A stretch of 34,649 nucleotides of DNA from JBGQOJ01 sp052119585 (GCF_052119585.1 NZ_JBGQOJ010000032.1:1-34649), one strand, 5' to 3'; counted from the first letter of the stretch, positions 1 to 7,998 are shown. Notes: generated by a model from the letters alone, not told the origin. Numbers and translations: made by a program.

Positions 1-329
1 ATAAATTAACACATTCAGCGTTGCTGGCTCCATGGGCCAGCAACGCATACATACAAAAAAGACTATTTTTGCGGATCGGTAGCGCTTCGTACCGTCAATA
101 CGCGTTCTTGAAGATGCAATCAGTGGCGACGAATTTCGATCCAAAGACGGATATCCGCAATTTGCAGTTTTTGGCTCACCATAGTAACGGACCCTAGCCG
201 CCTAGCAGAAACCCGGTCAGAATGGGCTCCAAGCCTTCATCTGACACTTTTGATCAGCTTTAATCAGGCTTTCTGCCCAAATTCGTTGATGTATCCTCTC
301 CGCAAGTCGATGGGTGGCTCGTCGCGGCA
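1..329. other. Gene-free left edge
   Basis: No open reading frame with a plausible start and ribosome site is visible on either strand. The stretch is more AT-rich than the genes to its right and carries one strong hairpin (18-46). It lies downstream of the minus-strand DUF3489 gene, so it may hold that operon's 3' end. In related prophages DUF3489 is often near a recombinase and a DUF2924 gene; neither is inside the window. No att core or tRNA end could be recognised. Confidence 0.5.
18..46. repeat. Perfect 11-bp inverted repeat (hairpin)
   Basis: The arms GCGTTGCTGGC (18-28) and GCCAGCAACGC (36-46) are exact reverse complements around a 7-nt loop. The stem is GC-rich, but neither strand has a clean run of T right after it, so a classical intrinsic terminator is only one option. 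It could end transcription entering from the left, or be a recombination or protein-binding site. Confidence 0.55.
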
Positions 330-905
330 TCATGCGATCCGGTAGACGGTCCCTCTGTTCTGAACTTTTTCCGACGTGACTGGCAGGCCCAGCTTTTTCT
401 TCAGGCCACCAGAGATCAGGCCACGAACACTATGAGCTTTCCAACCCGTCACCTCGACGATCTCCGCGATCGACGCTCCCTCGGGTCGCTGCAGCAGTTT
501 GATGATCTGGGCCTGTTTGGTGCCACTGCGGATGGCGACCGGCTTTGACATTGTCGGTGCGGGCGTTGCAGCAAGCGCAGCCTGTGGCCCTTTGTCCCGT
601 TCCAGTTTCGCCTTTCGCAGCTTGGTCAGCGTGGTCGCCACAACGGGCTCAATCCCGATGGCTTCAAGACCGGCTCCGGTCGCGACCAGCGTCATGCCAT
701 GTCCATCGCCTGTTTCGCGCCAGAGGGGTTCGCCTTTGCGCAGGTTGGCGTCGACCTCTTCGAGCCAACCGCACTTGATCATCTTGGCGACAGACACTTT
801 GGCGGCAGCGCCATGCAGCCCGTCAGGCAGCGGCATGGCCAGATTGTCGGGACGGGTGGCGGCGCGGCTGAGAATGATGGCCTGTGTGTCGGTGAGTTTG
901 GGCAT
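330..905 (-). CDS. DUF3489 domain protein
   Basis: This 191-residue protein matches the DUF3489 family, small proteins common in alphaproteobacterial prophages and integrative elements, often near a recombinase and a DUF2924 gene. The N-terminal half (TDTQAIILSRAATRP, then a KMIKCGWLEE segment) and the C-terminal half (KQAQIIKLLQRPEGASI, then EVTGWKAHSVRGLI) both look like winged-helix or HTH folds. A regulatory or DNA-binding role is therefore plausible but unproven. The start at 905 was chosen because CAGGAGG lies 5 nt upstream on the minus strand; a longer frame to 965 has no such site. It is the last gene of a six-gene minus-strand block that diverges from the packaging operon. Confidence 0.8.
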   Translation of the reverse strand: MPKLTDTQAIILSRAATRPDNLAMPLPDGLHGAAAKVSVAKMIKCGWLEEVDANLRKGEPLWRETGDGHGMTLVATGAGLEAIGIEPVVATTLTKLRKAKLERDKGPQAALAATPAPTMSKPVAIRSGTKQAQIIKLLQRPEGASIAEIVEVTGWKAHSVRGLISGGLKKKLGLPVTSEKVQNRGTVYRIA

Positions 906-983
906 TGTCGCCTCCTGTCGTGTGATGATGTGCGGGGTCTCGATATCAATGTTGCAGCCGATCATCTCGTCCTCGCTGTCGGC

Positions 984-1331
984 TCAGGAGGCGCTGGCCG
1001 CTTCCAGCGTGGCGATTTGGCGGCGCAGAGTTGCCGCTTCCTCGCGGGCGGCGTCGGACCAGAAGGCGGCGCGCGCGTTGCAGGCTGCTGCCAGACGCTC
1101 GGCATCTTGGCGGACAAAGCGGTTCACCTTGTGGGCGCGGCCATGGCTCGTGCAGGTGGCGCGGTGTTTCTTGCCCTCGGGCGTCAGCGTGAAGGTCAGC
1201 GGCCCGAAGTCGTCGATGACGATCCAGCTGTGCGAGGCGATCGTGGCGCAAGCGCTTGGCGCAAGGCGGGCTTCGATCTCTTCAGCGGTGGCGCGGAAGT
1301 CGGCGATCAGGGTGTGGGCAGGGCTGGTCAT
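984..1331 (-). CDS. Hypothetical phage protein, 115 aa
   Basis: I do not recognise a named family. The protein starts MTSPAHTLIADFRATAEEI, has a central hydrophobic strand region (SHSWIVIDDFGPLTFTL) and ends in an alanine- and arginine-rich helix likely to be a coiled coil. AAGGA lies about 9 nt upstream of the ATG at 1331 on the minus strand. It sits between DUF3489 and the smaller genes of the same block and is presumably co-transcribed with them. The pattern is typical of accessory genes of Rhodobacterales prophages. Function unknown. Confidence 0.6.
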   Translation of the reverse strand: MTSPAHTLIADFRATAEEIEARLAPSACATIASHSWIVIDDFGPLTFTLTPEGKKHRATCTSHGRAHKVNRFVRQDAERLAAACNARAAFWSDAAREEAATLRRQIATLEAASAS

Positions 1332-1394
1332 GGCGGTGGGTCCTTTGAGTGAGTTGCATCGTTTCCGTGCGATGACATTCGCTCCAGCGCTCCG

Positions 1395-1409
1395 ATTGTC
1401 GTAGACAAT
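1395..1409. promoter_or_regulatory. ATTGTC-N3-GACAAT palindrome
   Basis: A perfect 6+6 inverted repeat with a 3-bp spacer lies in the gap upstream of the 115-aa minus-strand gene. Its position and symmetry suit a dimeric repressor site, but no convincing -35/-10 pair could be assigned around it and no candidate repressor gene is in the window. Confidence 0.35.
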
Positions 1410-1449
1410 TCATAGCAATATCATGGCTTTATGATCGCCGCAGACTGCC

Positions 1450-1578
1450 TCACCCGATGCGATCCGGACTGGACAGCGCGGCCTCATGGCGCAGGTCAAA
1501 GCCGATGGCACAGTCGCGGCGGCCAAGATCAGAGAGGGTCTCGCCCTCGGGCAAGCCGTTGAGGGATAGATCGGTCAT
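1450..1578 (-). CDS. Small hypothetical protein, 42 aa
   Basis: A 42-codon frame starts with an ATG at 1578 that overlaps the stop of the upstream 101-aa gene by 4 nt (ATGA), the same coupling used throughout this locus. The product begins MTDLSLNGLPEGETLSDLG and contains RRDCAIGFDLRHEAAL; no family is recognised. The coupling and sensible composition argue for a real gene, but its small size keeps this uncertain. Confidence 0.4.
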   Translation of the reverse strand: MTDLSLNGLPEGETLSDLGRRDCAIGFDLRHEAALSSPDRIG

Positions 1579-1880
1579 TGGGTGGTCCTCTCGGGGGCGT
1601 GGGTTTCGGGATCAAGTTCCACCCATGCTCCGTCTTGCCAGACGTAGAGGTGGCAGAACTGGCACGTCGGACGCGGCAGGATCACCGGGTCACGGGGCGG
1701 ATCGAAGCAGTCCAGCTCATCCGCCCGGACCTGCCGGATCTCACAGGCGGCGAGAATGTCCTCGGGTGTCCAGCGCGCCAGCGCGGGCAGCATGTGGGAG
1801 GGATAGCCGTCGAAGTGGGTGTAAACATGGGGCCATGCCTCGGGCCCGATCTGGATGGCAATCTGCGCGCGGGTGCTCAT
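1575..1880 (-). CDS. Hypothetical protein, 101 aa
   Basis: The protein starts MSTRAQIAIQIG and has a YTHFDGYPSHMLPAL segment. This resembles small proteins seen on phages and plasmids that begin with an S-T-R-[AS]-x-I strand followed by an H-x-D-G-Y-P motif; their function is unknown to me. Near the C-terminus an LPRPTCQFCHLYVW segment carries a CxxC pair that could bind metal. A GAGGG-type ribosome site precedes the ATG at 1880. Its stop overlaps the start of the 42-aa gene (ATGA), so the two are likely translated together. Confidence 0.6.
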   Translation of the reverse strand: MSTRAQIAIQIGPEAWPHVYTHFDGYPSHMLPALARWTPEDILAACEIRQVRADELDCFDPPRDPVILPRPTCQFCHLYVWQDGAWVELDPETHAPERTTQ

Positions 1881-1890
1881 GGGCCTGCCC

Positions 1891-2112
1891 TCAGATCAGC
1901 TTCATATCAGCCAGCACGGCACTGGCGGCGGCAAGCTCGGTGGTGGGCAATTCGACCTTGAGGTGCGAGAAGAGATCGGAGGCTTCGGCCTTGATCCCCT
2001 CCTCGCGCAGCGCGGCCTCGATGGCCTCCGCGACGGCATTCATGCGCGAGCGGTCGAACTGGTCGGGCAGCGTGGCATGGTCGATCCGGATGGTGGTGGT
2101 CGCGATCATCAT
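1891..2112 (-). CDS. Hypothetical protein, 73 aa
   Basis: Short acidic protein with an N-terminal beta strand (TTTIRIDHATLP) and a long predicted helix (MNAVAEAIEAALREEGI). AAGGA lies upstream of two consecutive ATG codons at 2112 and 2109; spacing slightly favours the second, which would remove one residue. It follows the DUF6900 gene by 9 nt and precedes the 101-aa gene by 10 nt, so it is part of one minus-strand operon. No family recognised. Confidence 0.55.
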   Translation of the reverse strand: MMIATTTIRIDHATLPDQFDRSRMNAVAEAIEAALREEGIKAEASDLFSHLKVELPTTELAAASAVLADMKLI

Positions 2113-2121
2113 TGTGTCCTT

Positions 2122-2340
2122 TCAGGGTTGGTTTGTGGTGGCGGTGACTTCAGCGGCGCGGCGTCCGGCTTCAAAGGCCTCTTCGAGCGCATCGCGGATC
2201 GCCCAGACCGCAACATCGTGGAAATCGAGCCGGTCCCAGTTGCGGGTCTCCAGCGTCTCAATGCGGAACTGGCGTTGGGCGATCTCCAGCAGCAGGGCAT
2301 CACGCCGGGCATTCGGGTCAGTGTTCTTGCGGCGCGCCAT
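2122..2340 (-). CDS. DUF6900 domain protein
   Basis: The 72-residue product starts MARRKNTDPNARRDALLLEI and carries the conserved stretch RIETLETRNWDRLDFHDVAV followed by a WAIRDALEEAFEAG helix, which I recognise as the DUF6900 pattern found in Rhodobacterales prophages and plasmids. The start at 2340 is supported by GGGAGGA about 6 nt upstream; a longer frame to 2397 has no ribosome site. It is the first gene of the minus-strand block and diverges from terS across about 140 bp. Function unknown. Confidence 0.7.
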   Translation of the reverse strand: MARRKNTDPNARRDALLLEIAQRQFRIETLETRNWDRLDFHDVAVWAIRDALEEAFEAGRRAAEVTATTNQP

Positions 2341-2482
2341 GGTCAGTCCTCCCGGCGGTGTTCGGGGGTGCGCGATGCACCCGTTGATTGACACCAAGAC
2401 TCGCTCCGCTGCGCAGTATAATCAACTCAAATAGGACTTCTTTACCGTTTATTTCCAATATGTTGAGGACAACCCAAGCGCC
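2341..2482. promoter_or_regulatory. Divergent intergenic region, candidate promoters
   Basis: This gap separates the minus-strand block from the first packaging operon, so it should hold promoters for both. On the plus strand there is a perfect TTGACA (2388-2393) and a perfect TATAAT (2417-2422), but the 23-bp spacer is too long for them to act together. On the minus strand TATACT overlaps the same AT-rich core. A 6-bp inverted repeat GTTGAT/ATCAAC brackets the segment. The actual start sites cannot be fixed from sequence. Confidence 0.25.
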
Positions 2483-3046
2483 ATGGAAGGACTATCGGAG
2501 CGCGCCTATGCCACCCGGTCCGGCCTCTCGCGTGGGGCCGTGCAAAAGGCCCGCAAGAATGGCCGCTTGGTGTTGTTTGCCGACGGGTCGATCAATGCCG
2601 TGGCCTCGGATGCACGCCGGGGTGCGATGACCGACCCGGATCAGCAGATGCGGTCACGGGGTGGGATTGGCAGCGAGGGCGCAGGAATTGGCAGCACCGG
2701 AGTTTCCGGTCCCGGCGACAGCACCTCCTATCTGAAGGCGCGCACCGCCCTGACGGTGTATCAGGCGCAGGAGCGTCAGCTGTCGATCCAGCGCAAGAAG
2801 GGCGTGTTGGTTGATCGCGCGCGGGCGGAAACGCTGGTGTTTCGCCTGGCACGGCAAGAGCGCGATGTCTGGGTCACTTGGCCCACACGCGTGGCGGCGC
2901 TGATGGCGGCGCAATTATCCGCAGAGATGGAAAAGGCATCCGGTGGCGCGGTGACGATCGAAACTGCGATCCTGCAAAGGGTGCTAGAAACCCATGTCCG
3001 AGAGCAGCTCGACGCCCTGGCCGACCTCAGGGTCTCGCTTGAATGA
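2483..3046 (+). CDS. Terminase small subunit-like protein, copy 1
   Basis: The first gene of the packaging operon, 187 aa. An N-terminal helix-turn-helix-like segment (LSERAYATRSGLSRGAVQKA) fits a Nu1-like DNA-recognition role in marking phage DNA for packaging. A low-complexity glycine/serine linker follows, then a charged helical region (AQERQLSIQRKKGVLVDR) and a C-terminal helix with ARQERDVWVTWPTRVAA. The same C-terminal motif occurs in the second copy at 14247. In module 2 this gene directly overlaps terL, whereas here a toxin-antitoxin pair separates them. The assignment rests on position and on the paralogue, so the family name is an inference. Confidence 0.75.
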   Translation: MEGLSERAYATRSGLSRGAVQKARKNGRLVLFADGSINAVASDARRGAMTDPDQQMRSRGGIGSEGAGIGSTGVSGPGDSTSYLKARTALTVYQAQERQLSIQRKKGVLVDRARAETLVFRLARQERDVWVTWPTRVAALMAAQLSAEMEKASGGAVTIETAILQRVLETHVREQLDALADLRVSLE

Positions 3047-3053
3047 TGGAGCT

Positions 3054-3098
3054 TTGACATGCGTCAATTAAAACACTATATGGCTAGATAGATAGCCA
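3054..3098 (+). promoter_or_regulatory. Promoter and operator of the Phd/PIN locus
   Basis: A perfect -35 box TTGACA (3054-3059) is followed after 17 bp by TATATG (3077-3082). Just downstream lies a perfect inverted repeat TGGCTA (3081-3086) with TAGCCA (3093-3098), spaced by 6 bp. The repeat overlaps the end of the -10 box and the start region, as expected for autorepression by a Phd/YefM-type antitoxin. This would give the pair its own transcription inside the structural operon. Confidence 0.6.
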
Positions 3099-3114
3099 GA
3101 AAGTGAGGGTCGCC

Positions 3115-3363
3115 ATGTGGACGTTACAAGACGCTAAAAACAAGTTCAGTACTGTGGTTGACGCAGCACTTGCCGGCACACCGCAAGAGGTCACACGGCG
3201 CGGCAAGCCGGCGGTCGTTGTTCTGTCGGCAACGGAATACCATCAGTTATTGAAGCAAGCGCAAAGCAGGCGCGGCTCTTTTACAGATCACCTTCTGTCT
3301 TATCCCGGCGGTGACGACAGCGTCGAGCGCGCGCATGCGGCACCGCGTCCGGTGGATTTCTGA
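3115..3363 (+). CDS. Phd/YefM-family antitoxin
   Basis: An 82-residue antitoxin. The N-terminal half (MWTLQDAKNKFSTVVDAAL, then a GTPQEVTRRGKPAVVVLSAT segment) is the classic Phd/YefM DNA-binding fold: helix, then the T-R-R-G-K-P-A-V-V-V-L strand pair. The C-terminal part, including the segment after SFTDHLLSYPG, would thread into and block the PIN toxin. The ATG at 3115 is preferred over an upstream GTG at 3103 because GTGAGGG lies just upstream and the protein then starts at the usual place. Its TGA shares one base with the toxin ATG (TGATG), the usual coupling. It repels the toxin and, with it, represses the promoter at 3054. Confidence 0.9.
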   Translation: MWTLQDAKNKFSTVVDAALAGTPQEVTRRGKPAVVVLSATEYHQLLKQAQSRRGSFTDHLLSYPGGDDSVERAHAAPRPVDF

Positions 3364-3764
3364 TGTATGTGCTCGACACGAATGTTCTGTCCGCCTTGCG
3401 CCGTCCGGACCGCGCGCCGCAGCTTACACAGTGGCTCCGCTCCAAGCCGGAGGACGCCCTGTTTCTAAGTGTGATTACACTTGGAGAAATTGAACGCGGC
3501 ATTAATCAACAGCAAAAGAAAAACCCGGAATTTGCGGCCGATCTACGCGGATGGATTGATCGCACAACTTTGCTTTTTGGCGACCGGTTGCTCGACTTCA
3601 GCGCCGAAGACGCACGGATCTGGGGGCGTCTATCCGCCCGCCTCGGTCACGCGGGGGCCGATCTGCTGATTGCTGCGACGGCTTTGGCCCACGGCGCGAC
3701 GATCATAACATTCAACGTCAAGGATTTTGAGCCCACCGGGGTCGACATCGAAAACCCGTTCTAA
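3363..3764 (+). CDS. vapC: PIN-domain ribonuclease toxin (VapC/FitB-like)
   Basis: A 133-residue PIN-domain RNase, normal length for the VapC/FitB family. The acidic residues that hold the catalytic metal are all present: D5 in LDTNVLS, E42 in LGEIERG, D100 in GADLLIAATAL and D121 in FNVKDFEP. The domain appears complete, so the toxin should be active when free of antitoxin. VapC-type toxins usually cleave tRNA or rRNA; the target here cannot be told. It is coupled to the Phd antitoxin and separates terS from terL, which in module 2 are directly adjacent. G+C is a little lower than in the flanking phage genes, consistent with separate acquisition. Confidence 0.9.
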   Translation: MYVLDTNVLSALRRPDRAPQLTQWLRSKPEDALFLSVITLGEIERGINQQQKKNPEFAADLRGWIDRTTLLFGDRLLDFSAEDARIWGRLSARLGHAGADLLIAATALAHGATIITFNVKDFEPTGVDIENPF

Positions 3765-3832
3765 GCGAGGGTTCCGGCCTCGCGCCCTGACCGCGCCCTG
3801 AAATGCCCCGGAATAGCGGTCGGGGAAATGGT

Positions 3833-5857
3833 ATGAACACTTCCAACACCGACCAGGGGACGGCCCCCGTGGTATGCCCTGATCCAGCCATCGACCTGGA
3901 CCTCGACCTCGCATTCGACGGCGCCGAAGACATCCTGCGGGTCTGGCGGCAGGGGATGCGACCGGACCCGGACCTGACGGTGTCGGAATGGGCGGACAAG
4001 CACCGCAAACTGTCGTCGCGGGGTGCCGCCGAGCCCGGACAGTATCGCACGGCGCGCACGCCCTATTTGCGCGAGATCATGGATGCACTGTCGCCCGGAC
4101 ATCCGGCACAGCGGATTTCGTTCATGAAGGCGGCGCAGGTCGGCGCCACGGAAGCCGGCAACAACTGGATCGGCTTTGTCATTCACCATGCGCCGGGGCC
4201 GATGCTGGCCGTGCTGCCCACAGTTGAGTTGGCCAAGCGCATGTCACGCGGCCGGATTGATCCGCTGATCGAGGAAAGCACTGTCTTGCGAGAGAAGGTC
4301 AGTCCGGCGCGCTCTCGCGATGCCGGGAATTCGATGCTGTCGAAGGAATTCCCCGGCGGCATTCTGGTGCTGACCGGTGCGAACAGCGCGACGGGCCTGC
4401 GCTCTATGCCTGCACGCTATGTGTTTCTGGATGAGGTCGATGCCTATCCGGCCTCGGCCGATGAAGAAGGCGATCCGGTCACGCTGGCCGAAGCGCGGAC
4501 CACCACCTTTGCGCATCGGCGCAAGGTGTTCATGGTCTCGACACCCACGATCCGCGGGCTGAGCCGGATCGAGCGGGAGTTCGAGGCGTCTGATCAGAGG
4601 CGGTACTTCGTGCCCTGCCCGCATTGCAGCCATATGCAGTGGCTCGAGTTCGAGCGACTGCGGTGGGCGAAGGGACAGCCGGAGACCGCCGCCTACACTT
4701 GCGCGGGCTGCGACAAACCGATCGCCGAGCACCACAAGACCGAAATGCTGGCGCGGGGCGAATGGCGGGCGACGGCTGTGTCGGACAACCCGCATGCCAT
4801 CGGGTTCCACCTCTCGGCGCTCTATTCGCCGATCGGCTGGAAAAGCTGGGAGCAGATCGCGCGGGACTGGCTCGCGGCGCAAGGCTCGGACGAGATGCTG
4901 CGCGCGGCACGCAACACGCTCTTGGGCGAGACCTGGGTTGAAAGCGGCGAGGCCCCGGAATGGCAGCGGCTTGCTGACCGGCGGATTGCCTTCCCTGCAC
5001 AGATCCCGGCGGGTGGGCTGTTCCTGACCGCAGGCGCAGACGTGCAGAAGGACCGCATCGAGGTCGATGTCTGGGCCTGGGGTCGCGGCCTGCAAAGCTG
5101 GCTCGTCGATCACATCGTCATTCCGGGCGGACCAGATGATCCGGCGTGCTGGGATAGGCTGACATCGCTTCTTGGCCAGACTTGGGTGCACGAGCATGGC
5201 GCTGTGATGCCGCTTGCCAAACTGGCCATCGATACCGGCTATGAGACCGCCGCCGTCTACGCCTGGGCGCGCAAGCAGGGCATCGCGCAAGTGGCCCCGG
5301 TGAAGGGCCTGGAAGGGTTCAACCGGGCAACGCCGGTGTCGGGGCCGACCTTTGTCGACGCGACCGTGAATGGCCGCAAGCTCAAACGCGGCGCGCGCCT
5401 CTGGACGGTGGCCACCGCCACCTTCAAGGCCGAGACCTATCGCTTTCTGCGGATTGAGCGGCCCAGTGATGAAGATCGTGCCCTGGGCCTGACTAATCCG
5501 GCGGGCATGATCCACCTGCCCGACTGGGCCGACAGCGAATGGCTCAAGCAGCTGGTGGCAGAACAGCTGGTCACGATCCGCAACAAGCGGGGCTAAGCCC
5601 GCCAGGAATGGCAAAAGCTGCGCGAACGCAACGAGGCGCTGGATACCCGCGTCTATGCGCGGGCTGCGGCGTGGATCCTCGGCGCGGATCGCTTTGACGA
5701 CCGGATGTGGCTGCAGCTGGAGAAACAGGCAGGCGTGGAAACCGCCGCGGCAGTGGCACAGCCCGGGACCGACAAACCGGCCGAGCCGCAAGCCGGGCGC
5801 ATCACTGCCCCGCAGCGGCGCGGCTGGAAGATCAGCACGCCCAGATACATGGAATGA
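3833..5857 (+). pseudogene. Terminase large subunit (GpA family), copy 1, nonsense-truncated
   Basis: A GpA-type packaging ATPase/nuclease. Visible motifs are the Walker-A-like KAAQVGAT (residues 99-106), Walker B VFLDEVD (197-203), a CPHC...CAGC pair and the C-terminal nuclease region. The reading frame ends at a TAA (5594-5596) after 587 residues. In the same frame the sequence continues without further stops for 87 codons to TGA at 5855-5857 and encodes the missing end (ARQEWQKLRERNEALDTRVY and on). That end aligns with the C-terminus of the intact copy at 14842. A tyrosine codon changed to TAA would explain it. The lost part includes conserved nuclease-domain sequence, so the truncated protein is probably inactive for packaging. 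The start at 3833 is preferred (GGGGAAA upstream); an ATG at 3803 has no ribosome site. Confidence 0.85.
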
Positions 5858-6078
5858 GCAGAACCCCGATGACCCTCGATGATCTCAAATCCCGCCACAG
5901 CGCGCTGCTGACCGCGCGCTACAGCGGCACGCGGTCTGTCAGCTATGACGGAAAGACCGTGACCTATGGCACAGACGCGGAACTGGCCGCGGCCATTGGT
6001 GATATCGAACGGCGGATTGCGACGTTCGAGCGCGGCGCCGGGCGCATCTTGCGTCCCTATGCCGTGAAGGACCTGTGA
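5854..6078 (+). CDS. gpW-like head-tail joining protein, copy 1
   Basis: A 74-residue protein of the lambda gpW family, a small protein that joins head and tail by plugging the portal vertex. It has the usual layout: an N-terminal helix (LDDLKSRHSALLTARYSG), a beta hairpin (SVSYDGKTVTYGTDAEL) and a C-terminal helix (AAIGDIERRIATFERG). The second copy at 16826 keeps the same hairpin (VTSDGRTVEYGNAADL). Its ATG overlaps the ancestral terL stop (ATGA), so translation was normally coupled to terL. With the terL nonsense stop 260 bp upstream, that coupling is probably weakened. It overlaps the portal start by one base. Confidence 0.85.
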   Translation: MSRTPMTLDDLKSRHSALLTARYSGTRSVSYDGKTVTYGTDAELAAAIGDIERRIATFERGAGRILRPYAVKDL

Positions 6079-7583
6079 TGAACTGGCGGCAACGGCTTGG
6101 CGCCTTTGTCGGCGGGTTCGACGCGGGCCAGCACCATCGTCGCCTACGCGGGTTCCGCGCGACCCGCGCTCATGTGAATGCGCTGATCGCCGCCTCTGGT
6201 CCCGACATCACCGCCCGCGCCCGCTGGCTGGTCCGCAACAATGGATATGCCGTGAACGCGGTGGAAAGCTGGGCCGCCAATACCGTCGGCGACGGGATCA
6301 AGCCAATCTCGAAGATCGGTGATGCCGCGCGCAAGGAAGAGTTGCAGCGCCTCTGGCTGGCCTGGACAGACGAGGCCGACGCTGAAGGGCTGACCGATTT
6401 CTATGGGCTGCAGCGCCGGGCCGCACGCGAGGTGTTTATCGCGGGCGAGGTGTTCTTCCGGATCCGGATGCGGCGCGCGGGCGACGGGCTGACCGTCCCC
6501 TTGCAACTGCAGATGCTGCCGGCCGAGATGTTGCCACTGGAGCAAACAAGCGTTGCGGCGAACGGCAATGCCATCCGCCAGGGCATCGAGTTTGACCGGA
6601 TCGGGCGGCGCGTCGCTTATCACTTCCTGCGTCGGCATCCGGGCGACAGCACCGATCCGGGGCTTGCGGGCGAGGTCGTCCGCGTGCCCGCCGCCGAGGT
6701 GATCCATGTGATTGACCCGGTCGAGGGCGGCCAGCTGCGCGGGGTGTCGAAACTGGCCCCTGCGATCGTGAAGCTGTTCCTGCTCGATCAATATGACGAC
6801 GCCGAACTCGACCGCAAAAAGGTCGCGGCGATGTATGCGATGTTCGTGACCTCGCCCGCGCCCGAGAACCCGCTTGCACCGGCCGAGGAGGATGAGGGGC
6901 CTGCGGGGGTCGAGATCAGCCCGGGCCAGATTGTGCGGCTGGATCCGGGCGAGGATGTGACTGTCGGCCAGCCTGCCGACAGTGGTGGGACTTACGAGCC
7001 ATTCCAGTATCACACATTGCTGCAGATCTCGGCCGCACTGGGCATCCCCTACCCTTACCTCGCCAACGATATGGTGAAGGGCAACTTCTCGAACTCGCGT
7101 CTGGCGCTGATCGAATTCCGCCGCCGGGTCTCAGCCTGGCAGCATGCGGTCATGGTCTACCAGCTTTGCCGACCCGTCTATGCGCGCTGGATGGATGCGG
7201 CGGTACTCTCGGGCGCGCTGAACCTGCCTGGCTTCGAGGCCGACCGCTCGCGGCTGCTCACCGCCGACTGGCTCCCCACGAAATGGGACTGGGTCGATCC
7301 GCTGAAAGACGCCAATGCAGAAATCGCCTCGATTGAAGCCGGGCTCAAGTCCCGCACCCAGGCCATCGCCGAGCGCGGCTATGACGCCGAGCAGGTCGAC
7401 CGCGAGATCGCCGCGGAACGCGCCCGCGAGCGCGAACTGGGGCTGGATTTCCGCCGTCCTGGTTCACCAGCGCAGGGCGTGAATGCAGTGCCGGGTGATG
7501 CAGACGCCGGCCCAGCACCCGACGACGCGACAGAGACCGCTGACGATGATGATGACACCCCGAACGACAGGGAGGCGGGATAG
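6078..7583 (+). CDS. Portal protein, lambda GpB family
   Basis: A full-length 501-residue portal of the lambda family, the dodecameric ring at one head vertex through which DNA enters and leaves. Family hallmarks include ARARWLVRNNGYAVNAVESW near the N-terminus, AAREVFIAGEVFFRIRMRR, AEVIHVIDPVEGGQLRGVS and, near residues 310-355, IPYPYLANDMVKGNFSNSRL. An acidic disordered tail follows. The ATG at 6078 overlaps the gpW stop (TGATG); a GTG one codon upstream is also in frame. This is the only complete portal in the window: in module 2 only the N-terminal end survives, fused to a joining protein (17032-17496). Confidence 0.92.
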   Translation: MNWRQRLGAFVGGFDAGQHHRRLRGFRATRAHVNALIAASGPDITARARWLVRNNGYAVNAVESWAANTVGDGIKPISKIGDAARKEELQRLWLAWTDEADAEGLTDFYGLQRRAAREVFIAGEVFFRIRMRRAGDGLTVPLQLQMLPAEMLPLEQTSVAANGNAIRQGIEFDRIGRRVAYHFLRRHPGDSTDPGLAGEVVRVPAAEVIHVIDPVEGGQLRGVSKLAPAIVKLFLLDQYDDAELDRKKVAAMYAMFVTSPAPENPLAPAEEDEGPAGVEISPGQIVRLDPGEDVTVGQPADSGGTYEPFQYHTLLQISAALGIPYPYLANDMVKGNFSNSRLALIEFRRRVSAWQHAVMVYQLCRPVYARWMDAAVLSGALNLPGFEADRSRLLTADWLPTKWDWVDPLKDANAEIASIEAGLKSRTQAIAERGYDAEQVDREIAAERARERELGLDFRRPGSPAQGVNAVPGDADAGPAPDDATETADDDDDTPNDREAG

Positions 7584-7599
7584 CGAGGAAGAATAAGCG

Positions 7600-7998
7600 T
7601 CAGGCCGTGAGCAGACGCACCCCCGGACGCTGTGCGGCCTTACGGTCGAAGGTCAGCAGTTCGGTGGCACCGACACGACGGGCGGTTGCCGCGATCATCA
7701 GATCGGCAAAGCCAAAACCGTTCGTGCGGTAGAGCTCCAGCGCCGGGCCTATGTCGTCGGCGGCCTCAACCAGAAGTTCGGTCGCCGACAGCAGGCCGTC
7801 AATCGCTGCGGCAATCTCGGAACGCGCGTAGCCATAGGCCCGCTCGAGCACCCAGACGAGTTCGATCAGCACCTCACGACCGACAAATCCCGGATCTGCA
7901 TCGGTCAGCCGATCAACAACATCGCCTGCGATCCGCGCCTGCTCGGGATCGTCCTGCACCAGAAAGCGCACCAGCACATTGGTATCGAGGGCGATCAC
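7600..7998 (-). CDS. vapC: PIN-domain ribonuclease toxin (VapC-like)
   Basis: A 132-residue PIN-domain toxin with the full acidic set: D5 in ALDTNVLVRFL, E46 in LIELVWVLERAYG, D99 in GFADLMIAATAR and D118 in TFDRKAAQ. It starts with GTG at 7998, which overlaps the stop of the AbrB-type antitoxin upstream (GTGA), so the two are translated together. It runs against the phage genes and lies between portal and protease, which are normally contiguous in this type of operon. It is not a duplicate of the PIN toxin at 3363; apart from the catalytic motifs the sequences differ widely. RNA target unknown. Confidence 0.9.
   Translation of the reverse strand: MIALDTNVLVRFLVQDDPEQARIAGDVVDRLTDADPGFVGREVLIELVWVLERAYGYARSEIAAAIDGLLSATELLVEAADDIGPALELYRTNGFGFADLMIAATARRVGATELLTFDRKAAQRPGVRLLTA

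Noticed and set aside
499..1404. Long plus-strand open frame (301 codons) opposite DUF3489 and its neighbour
   Set aside because: Composition is Ser/Arg/Ala-rich shadow sequence, there is no ribosome site, and it overlaps two well-supported minus-strand genes.
2388..2422. Perfect TTGACA and TATAAT read as one promoter
   Set aside because: The 23-bp spacer is far from the 16-18 bp needed, so they were listed only as parts of a divergent regulatory region.
3803..3832. Upstream ATG start for terL copy 1
   Set aside because: It adds ten residues with no ribosome site and no counterpart in copy 2; ATG 3833 has a site.
4244..5791. 515-codon minus-strand frame opposite terL copy 1
   Set aside because: High-GC shadow frame; the plus strand encodes an unmistakable terminase with intact motifs.
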